Shown here: one piece after another, positions 5,117-9,436 of the stretch
How positions within the stretch are numbered: position 1 is the first letter of the stretch
Layout: each line of letters starts with the position of its first letter
Assembly: GCA_038063975.1 (NCBI GenBank)
Contig: JBBTTY010000048.1
Span: 1 to 9,436, forward strand
Reading direction: 5' to 3'
Origin: UBA6065 sp038063975
GTDB taxonomy: Bacteria > Patescibacteriota > Minisyncoccia > Phycocordibacterales > UBA6065
Length of the DNA: 9,436 nt
The notes under the pieces: generated by a model
The model's database searches: none
What the model was told of the DNA's origin: nothing
The model's input: only the letters and a program-made list of their open reading frames with translations
Made by a program: the position numbers and the translations under genes

Positions 5117-6518
5117 CCAAGACATACAAAATATAGATAAAAATAAGCAGGGGCCATTTGATAGAGAGCCTCATTGCCGCAAAAGATAATTCTCCAAAAA
5201 TAGAAACGACAAAAATCATCCATGACAAGATGATGTCGGTAATCCAAGCAATGGGTAGAGCTATATAGGTTGAAAAAAAACCGAGAAGGCCAGTCATAAA
5301 GCCGGCAAACATAGACCATGGCACGAGAGGTAAGACGAGGAGATTTGTAATGAGAGATACAATCGACACTTCACCCATTTTATAGAGCATAAAAGGCAGA
5401 ATAAATATCTGGGTGGCTATAGTCGTCGAGAGTATTTGGCGTATTTGGAATTTTTCTGTGACAAAAGACAATTTTTCGATAATAATCGGCGAGACATATA
5501 CCAGAGCCAGAGTAGCGAGAAAACTCAACTGAAAACCAATGTCGAAAACTAAAATACGCGGATTTTGGATGAGCATCAGGAGACCGGCGAGCATGAGTGC
5601 CCGTGATACATTGTAATTTCTGCCTGCCCTGCGAGACATGATGACAATCAGAGCCATGATAGAAGCGCGTACAGTCGTAGCTCCAGCGCCTGTCATCAAA
5701 GCAAAGAGAATGATAGAAAGAGCACCCAGAGAATGGGCGGCGGCACGTGGCAGAAATGAAAATATGTTCATCAAGCTCTCCGCCACAATGGTGACATTCG
5801 AGCCGGATAAAACGAGAATGTGAGTGAGCCCGGAACGCCTGAAATCATCACGCAAGTTCATAGGCAAAGCGCTTTTTTCGCCGAGGAGGATTCCGGCGAC
5901 GAGAGATGAGTGTGGTTCGGGCATCAGACGTTCTATATTTCCCATAAATGCTCTTTTTATTTTTATGAGAAGCGAAACCATAAAATTTTCGCGATTTCCC
6001 CCAAGTTTTGAAATAGACGGGCGATTGATGACATACCGCACATCGTCTTTTGAGAGGTACGATATGTAATCAAACTCCGGACCACCCGGGTAACTTTCAA
6101 AGTTTTCCGGAAATTTCAAAGCGCCTGTAATTTTTAGGGTTTCGCCATATTCGTATTTCGGATAGAGGGAAGCAGAAACAATTATTTTGTCCGCTGAACT
6201 GTCTGGTTTGAAAAAAAATCTCTGCGTTGTATCTTTTGCTTCAGGCTCTTGGCTTATGAAGCCTTCAATTGTAATGACTTGACCGACACTATCGTCTAAA
6301 TTATGAAAATCGGTTTTTGAAATTTCTAATCTATATGCGCCGAGGCAAAAGAAAATAAGACAGATAAAATATAAAACGGAATGGTTGCGTTTTACCAACA
6401 AACACGCCACCGCTATGAACACAATAAAAGCAAATGTGGCGCCTATATGAATATACGAAGCGACAAAGACTCCGGCAAAAAAGGAAAGAAAAACTGAATA
6501 AAAAGCACGATTGTCCAT
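5067..6518 (-). CDS. comEC: ComEC/Rec2 DNA-uptake channel without MBL domain
   Basis: ComEC forms the membrane channel that takes single-stranded DNA into the cell during natural transformation. The 483-residue product begins with two or three membrane helices (about 5-62). A soluble DUF4131/OB-like segment follows (about 75-170), then the multi-helix Competence domain. Family motifs are AGILLGEKSALP (208-219), HILVLSGSNVTIV (233-245), GAGATTVRAS (277-286) and DIGFQLSFLATLALV (326-340). It ends after the last helix with a basic tail; the C-terminal MBL domain of full-length ComEC (typically over 700 residues) is absent and exists as a separate gene at 3578-4423. It lies 66 bp after rnhA on the same strand, with its own promoter. 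The 3' end overlaps the SOD gene by 50 bp. Confidence 0.92.
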   Translation of the reverse strand: MDNRAFYSVFLSFFAGVFVASYIHIGATFAFIVFIAVACLLVKRNHSVLYFICLIFFCLGAYRLEISKTDFHNLDDSVGQVITIEGFISQEPEAKDTTQRFFFKPDSSADKIIVSASLYPKYEYGETLKITGALKFPENFESYPGGPEFDYISYLSKDDVRYVINRPSISKLGGNRENFMVSLLIKIKRAFMGNIERLMPEPHSSLVAGILLGEKSALPMNLRDDFRRSGLTHILVLSGSNVTIVAESLMNIFSFLPRAAAHSLGALSIILFALMTGAGATTVRASIMALIVIMSRRAGRNYNVSRALMLAGLLMLIQNPRILVFDIGFQLSFLATLALVYVSPIIIEKLSFVTEKFQIRQILSTTIATQIFILPFMLYKMGEVSIVSLITNLLVLPLVPWSMFAGFMTGLLGFFSTYIALPIAWITDIILSWMIFVVSIFGELSFAAMRLSIKWPLLIFIYILYVLVIWRWHRKNFSPQSAN

Positions 6519-6524
6519 ACCCCT

Positions 6525-6559
6525 ACTCTACGGCATGGAGATAAAGAAAAGATGAAGAA
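6525..6559 (-). promoter_or_regulatory. comEC promoter with shared element, copy 3
   Basis: Minus-strand TAGAGT (6530-6525) stands six bases before the ATG at 6518. Five bases upstream is the 24-bp element (6536-6559; plus-strand parts GGAGATAAAGAAAA and ATGAAGA). It fills most of the 66-bp rnhA-comEC gap, so comEC can be transcribed independently of recJ-rnhA. Confidence 0.6.
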
Positions 6560-6584
6560 AAAATAAAATTATAAACAGAAATCG

Positions 6585-7088
6585 CTAGAATAATTTGATC
6601 GTGTATTTTTCCTTGGCTCCGGAATATAAATGCACGTTTTCCCCATCAGCAAACTGTGTAGCTATTTCATCACATCTCTCGTTTCCTCTGTGTCCCATAT
6701 GTCCTGGCACGTATTTCCATTTTATAGACAAATCTTCCTTCGCAATTGATAACCTCTCCCATAAATCTCTGTTGAGAACTGTCTTTCTGTCAGCCGTCTT
6801 CCAGCCCTTGCTCTGCCAGCCCTCAATCCATTCTGTTATTCCCATAATGACATATTTTGAATCTGAATTAATTTCAATTTCTCGACCCGATTTTTGGTCT
6901 GAAATTTTATGGTTTTTCACATATTCCAGAGCATTTATAGCCGCTAAAAGCTCCATTCTGTTGTTTGTCGTATGATCTTTTCCACCGCCAAGTTCAGTCG
7001 CCATTGTTTCAGAAAGTATAATTGCCCCCCATCCACCAGGTCCGGGATTGCCTCTAGCAGATCCATCTGTAAAAATTCGTATGGGCAT
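6585..7088 (-). CDS. rnhA: Ribonuclease HI
   Basis: Cleaves the RNA strand of RNA-DNA hybrids, removing primers and R-loops. The 167-residue product is near the usual RNase HI length (155 in E. coli). It has all catalytic positions: Asp8 in IFTDGSARGNPGPGGWG (5-21), Glu46 in TNNRMELLAA (41-50), Asp76 in NSDSKYVI (74-81), and His130 and Asp140 in VPGHMGHRGNERCDEIA (127-143). The basic handle region WIEGWQSKGWK (87-97) is present. It starts two bases after the recJ stop (TAA-AC-ATG), so translation is probably coupled. No promoter of its own is visible. Pairing with RecJ suggests a replication/repair operon. Confidence 0.96.
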   Translation of the reverse strand: MPIRIFTDGSARGNPGPGGWGAIILSETMATELGGGKDHTTNNRMELLAAINALEYVKNHKISDQKSGREIEINSDSKYVIMGITEWIEGWQSKGWKTADRKTVLNRDLWERLSIAKEDLSIKWKYVPGHMGHRGNERCDEIATQFADGENVHLYSGAKEKYTIKLF

Positions 7089-7090
7089 GT

Positions 7091-8746
7091 TTAGAGTATA
7101 TCAACAATCCGTAAACGCAGTTCTGGATAATTTTTGAATGTTGATTTTTCGATATGCACGATTAAATTTATTGATCCTCGTGCTATCACATGACTCGGTA
7201 GAGCGGATGTGGGCGAAAAAAACTGTATGGCTGATATTTTTCTGTTCTTGCTGTCGGTTAAAATAATTTCTGTATGATTTCCTTCTTTACCGAATGATTT
7301 CACGGAACTGATTAAAGCATTTTTTATGTTAAATAATGGTTTTGTATTACCCATACCGTATGGAGAAAGTTTTTCTATGTCACCATACAAATCCCAAGTA
7401 ATATCATCGAGAGAAACCTCGGCGTCAATACGATTTTTATCCTCTATTTTTTCATAATTCAAACCAATAAAAGATTTCTCCAAACTTTCTTCTAGAGAAT
7501 GGATTAGACCGTCCTTTACCTCAAATCCTCCAGAAGCCGCATGACCACCGTATTGTGAGAAAGAATCACTCGTATTTTGCATTATGGAAAAAACATTCGC
7601 TGATTTACCAGAACGACACGACCCCTTTATGACATTATCACCATCTCTACCCCACAAAAAAACCGGTTTGCCGTGTTCTTCTGCTAGGGTATTTGCTACC
7701 AGTCCTAAAAGAGACGGTCTCCATAATGGATTGCCCAAAACAATTACTTTTTTCTCCAAAACATTTCTCTCTAATATAATTTTCCTAATTTCTTTTACGA
7801 GAGATGCTACCGTACCTTTGCGTTCGTTGTTTACATGCTCTAGAGCATCTGCATAAGCTCCTGCCAAAACAACGTCATCGGTGGACAATAAATTGAAAGC
7901 GGTATCCGGCTTTCCCATACGCGAAGCGGCATTTATGCGTGGAGTTATGGTAAATCCCACATCGTCTTCTGTTATATATTCACGTTTTATACGGAGTTTT
8001 GAAAATAATTGCGAGAGTCCCGGTCTGGATGTTTTTTTTAAAACTTTTAAACCATAAAAGGCAAAAACTCTGTTTTCACCAACTAGGGGCACCATATCAG
8101 AGAGTGTGGCAATACCGACCAAATCCAAAAGCCATTTTTCCCACCCGACGGGTACGTTGAATGCCGTGCCATATTTTTTTAGAAAAGCTTGGACAAATTT
8201 GAATACGACACCGGATCCACAGAGTATTTTTTCGGGATATTTACAGTCTTTTAATTTCGGATTGAGAATGGCAAAAGCGGGTGGAAGTTTTTCTGCCGGT
8301 TCGTGATGATCTGTAATTATCACATCTATTCCTAAATCTTTGGCAAAAGTAATTTCATCTATATTTCCTACACCACAATCGATAGTTATGAGTAGAGTTG
8401 CTCCTTTTTCTCTAAATCCTGTTATGGCTTCAGTATTTAAACCAAATCCCTCATTGTGTCTGTGTGGAATATAATTTTCAAAATCCTTATAGCCAATTTT
8501 TTTGAAAAAATCGTGTAAAATTACAGCCCCCGGTATACCATCAGCATCATAATCGCTGTATATAATTATTTTTTCCTTATTTTTTATAGCCCCATATATA
8601 CGCTCAACAACAATATCCATATTATTCATCAAAAAAGGATTATGGGTATGTAAATTATAATCGGGAGATATGAAAGCTTCTATTTCTTTTTCTGTATTGA
8701 TTCCCCTATTTTTCAATAGAGTGGAAAGCATATCGGAATATTTCAT
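7091..8746 (-). CDS. recJ: Single-stranded-DNA-specific 5'-3' exonuclease RecJ
   Basis: RecJ degrades single-stranded DNA 5' to 3' in recombination and repair. The 551-residue product is close to the E. coli length (577). The DHH domain has YSDYDADGIPGA (63-74), Asp123 in TIDCGVGN, the name-giving DHH at 146-148, and Asp217 in GIATLSDMVPL. RINAASRMGKP (270-280) follows. The DHHA1 domain shows CRSGKSANVF (377-386) and GGHAASGGF (400-408). The C-terminal OB-like part carries LSPYGMGNTKPLF (460-472). The usual GWHPG segment is NPLWRPS (339-345), so the His is replaced there. It heads a recJ-rnhA pair, and TAGAAT six bases before the ATG suggests a leaderless mRNA. It is divergent from the HIT gene with a 42-bp gap. 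Confidence 0.96.
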   Translation of the reverse strand: MKYSDMLSTLLKNRGINTEKEIEAFISPDYNLHTHNPFLMNNMDIVVERIYGAIKNKEKIIIYSDYDADGIPGAVILHDFFKKIGYKDFENYIPHRHNEGFGLNTEAITGFREKGATLLITIDCGVGNIDEITFAKDLGIDVIITDHHEPAEKLPPAFAILNPKLKDCKYPEKILCGSGVVFKFVQAFLKKYGTAFNVPVGWEKWLLDLVGIATLSDMVPLVGENRVFAFYGLKVLKKTSRPGLSQLFSKLRIKREYITEDDVGFTITPRINAASRMGKPDTAFNLLSTDDVVLAGAYADALEHVNNERKGTVASLVKEIRKIILERNVLEKKVIVLGNPLWRPSLLGLVANTLAEEHGKPVFLWGRDGDNVIKGSCRSGKSANVFSIMQNTSDSFSQYGGHAASGGFEVKDGLIHSLEESLEKSFIGLNYEKIEDKNRIDAEVSLDDITWDLYGDIEKLSPYGMGNTKPLFNIKNALISSVKSFGKEGNHTEIILTDSKNRKISAIQFFSPTSALPSHVIARGSINLIVHIEKSTFKNYPELRLRIVDIL

Positions 8747-8752
8747 GAAAGT

Positions 8753-8758
8753 ATTCTA
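8753..8758 (-). promoter_or_regulatory. recJ -10 element, leaderless spacing
   Basis: Minus-strand TAGAAT (8758-8753) lies six bases (ACTTTC) before the ATG at 8746. No clear -35 is visible, and the 24-bp element of the other minus-strand promoters is absent. The spacing to the start codon equals that of four other genes here. Confidence 0.5.
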
Positions 8759-8788
8759 TCACGCATAAATATGTTATTTTTATAATAT

Positions 8789-9163
8789 ATGAATACCGAT
8801 TGTATTTTTTGCAAAATAATTCGTGGTGAAATTCCTTGTTATAAAGTTTACGAGAACAAGAATTTTTTGGCTTTTTTGTCTATAGATCCAATTTCTCCGG
8901 GTCATACTCTGATAATTCCCAAAAAACATTACAGATGGGTCTGGGATGTGCCGAATGTCGGAGAATATTTTGAAATTGTTCGTAAAATTGCTTTGGCACA
9001 GAAAAAAGCCTTTGCCACAGATTTTGTTTTATCGAAAATTATAGGCGAAGAAGTACCCCATGCTCATATTTGGATATATCCAGACAAAAATATCTCCGGA
9101 GATAAAAAAGATTTTATTGGAAACAATAATAAAATTACACTAGCCCTCAAAGAAATACCCTAG
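8789..9163 (+). CDS. HIT-family nucleotide hydrolase/transferase
   Basis: Histidine-triad proteins hydrolyse or transfer nucleoside phosphates, typically adenylyl compounds. The 124-residue product starts MNTDCIFCKII, with the CxxC of Hint-like proteins (Cys5, Cys8). IDPISPGHTLIIPKKH (32-47) follows, then the triad VPHAHIWIYP (89-98). His91 and His93 are kept, including the middle His that acts as nucleophile, but the third His of HxHxH is Trp95. It is close in length to Hint proteins (about 110-130). No Shine-Dalgarno sequence precedes the ATG. A TATAAT (8781-8786) sits only two bases upstream, too close for a standard leaderless start, so TATTTT (8775-8780) may serve as -10. The stop codon is inside the left arm of a 13-bp hairpin. 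Confidence 0.93.
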   Translation: MNTDCIFCKIIRGEIPCYKVYENKNFLAFLSIDPISPGHTLIIPKKHYRWVWDVPNVGEYFEIVRKIALAQKKAFATDFVLSKIIGEEVPHAHIWIYPDKNISGDKKDFIGNNNKITLALKEIP

Positions 9164-9185
9164 CTTTCTTTCGAAAGCTAGGGTA
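9156..9185. terminator. 13-bp perfect hairpin between convergent genes
   Basis: TACCCTAGCTTTC (9156-9168) pairs perfectly with GAAAGCTAGGGTA (9173-9185) around a TTTC loop. The HIT stop codon TAG (9161-9163) lies in the left arm. On the minus strand the stem is followed by TTTCTTT, a modest T tail, so it best fits termination of the minus-strand gene entering from the right. It may act in both directions. Confidence 0.7.
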
Positions 9186-9193
9186 TGGAGAAG

Positions 9194-9222
9194 TGACAGA
9201 GGGACAAAGTGTCCAAGTGTCA
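9194..9222. repeat. Nested inverted repeat over the stop of the right-hand gene
   Basis: TGACA (9194-9198) pairs with TGTCA (9218-9222). Inside it, GGACA (9202-9206) pairs with TGTCC (9210-9214), with symmetrical three-base internal loops. The minus-strand stop codon (9222-9220) is in the outer arm. With the hairpin at 9156-9185 it forms a two-stem 3' end for that transcript. Confidence 0.5.
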
Positions 9223-9436
9223 GGAGTTGCGAGAGAAGAACCGATCCTCGACGTACCACCGATAGACGTGGCCGAAGTGGTAGACGTAGACGTTCCACTG
9301 CCTGTCGTCGTACCGATACACGTAGACGACGGAGACACCACCCTCTTTGTTCTCGACAAAGAAGAAGTTGGCGTAACCGTCGGTCAGGAGACCGGTGGCT
9401 TCACCCGCATCGGTTCGCTCAATGAGCGACTCGATT
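9220..9436 (-). CDS. Unrecognised GC-rich protein, C-terminal fragment
   Basis: The 3' end of a gene that enters from beyond the right edge. The frame is open for 71 codons from the edge (first full codon at 9435) to TGA at 9222-9220. The segment reads ESLIERTDAGEATGLLTDGY, then an aromatic, strand-like tail with repeated VYVY units: VVYVYRYDDRQW, NVYVYHFGHVYRWYVEDRFF. My hand count gives about 56% GC here, against about 35% in samples of the adjacent HIT gene. Its codons strongly prefer GTC, TAC, GAC and TTC, unlike the neighbours. The amino-acid pattern supports real coding over the other frames. I recognise no family. Foreign origin, or special codon selection in a highly expressed gene, could explain the composition. 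Confidence 0.7.
   Translation of the reverse strand, partial: IESLIERTDAGEATGLLTDGYANFFFVENKEGGVSVVYVYRYDDRQWNVYVYHFGHVYRWYVEDRFFSRNS

Noticed and set aside
9097..9115. GGAGATAAAAAAGA inside the HIT gene resembles the shared promoter element
   Set aside because: It lies in coding sequence, misses the ATGAAGA half, and no start codon follows at the proper distance.
9147..9359. Minus-strand Ser/Thr-rich frame at the right end
   Set aside because: Its low-complexity Ser/Thr/Gly product is a frame-shifted reading of the GC-rich gene. The frame ending at 9220 gives a far more protein-like sequence and stays open to the edge.
1..9436. CRISPR arrays, tRNA or rRNA genes, insertion sequences
   Set aside because: No regularly spaced repeats, cloverleaf with CCA-type end, transposase motifs or terminal inverted repeats were found on reading both strands.

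Overview
The window looks like a compact genome fragment from a Candidate Phyla Radiation (Patescibacteria) bacterium, most likely of the Parcubacteria group. The signs are low GC outside the right end, short intergenic gaps, no Shine-Dalgarno sequences, a PemK-like toxin remnant of the kind I associate with these genomes, and ComEC split into a channel protein and a separate metallo-beta-lactamase (MBL) protein. The lineage is inferred from protein style; there is no rRNA in the window to test it.

Left part (1-1650). A consensus + strand promoter (TTGACA-N16-TATAAT) reads into a very short hairpin unit ending in a terminator-like stem, with no real gene behind it. On the minus strand lie a truncated PemK/MazF toxin gene and the ribosomal pair rpsL-rpsG (uS12, uS7). 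I see nothing in positions 1-94 beyond small inverted repeats.

Middle (1654-6518). rsmC (16S rRNA G1207 methyltransferase, +) converges on a site-2 protease (-). Divergent from the protease is rpmB (bL28, +), which ends in a clear terminator. Then come an MBL protein (-), a divergent Fe/Mn superoxide dismutase (+), and the ComEC channel (-). The last two overlap tail to tail by 50 bp.

Right part (6585-9436). recJ and rnhA lie 2 bp apart on the minus strand and lead toward comEC, so RecJ exonuclease, RNase HI and the DNA-uptake channel are read in one direction. A HIT-family gene (+) diverges from recJ. Past two tandem hairpins the composition changes abruptly to about 56% GC, in the 3' end of an unrecognised minus-strand gene that runs off the window.

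The strongest unexplained signals are regulatory. Five genes (pemK remnant, rsmC, MBL, comEC, recJ) have a TANNNT hexamer exactly 6 bp before their ATG, as expected for leaderless mRNAs. Three of them (pemK remnant, MBL, comEC) also share a nearly identical 24-bp element just upstream of that hexamer. Because two of these three are the separated halves of ComEC, the element is a candidate operator or special promoter for a DNA-uptake regulon.
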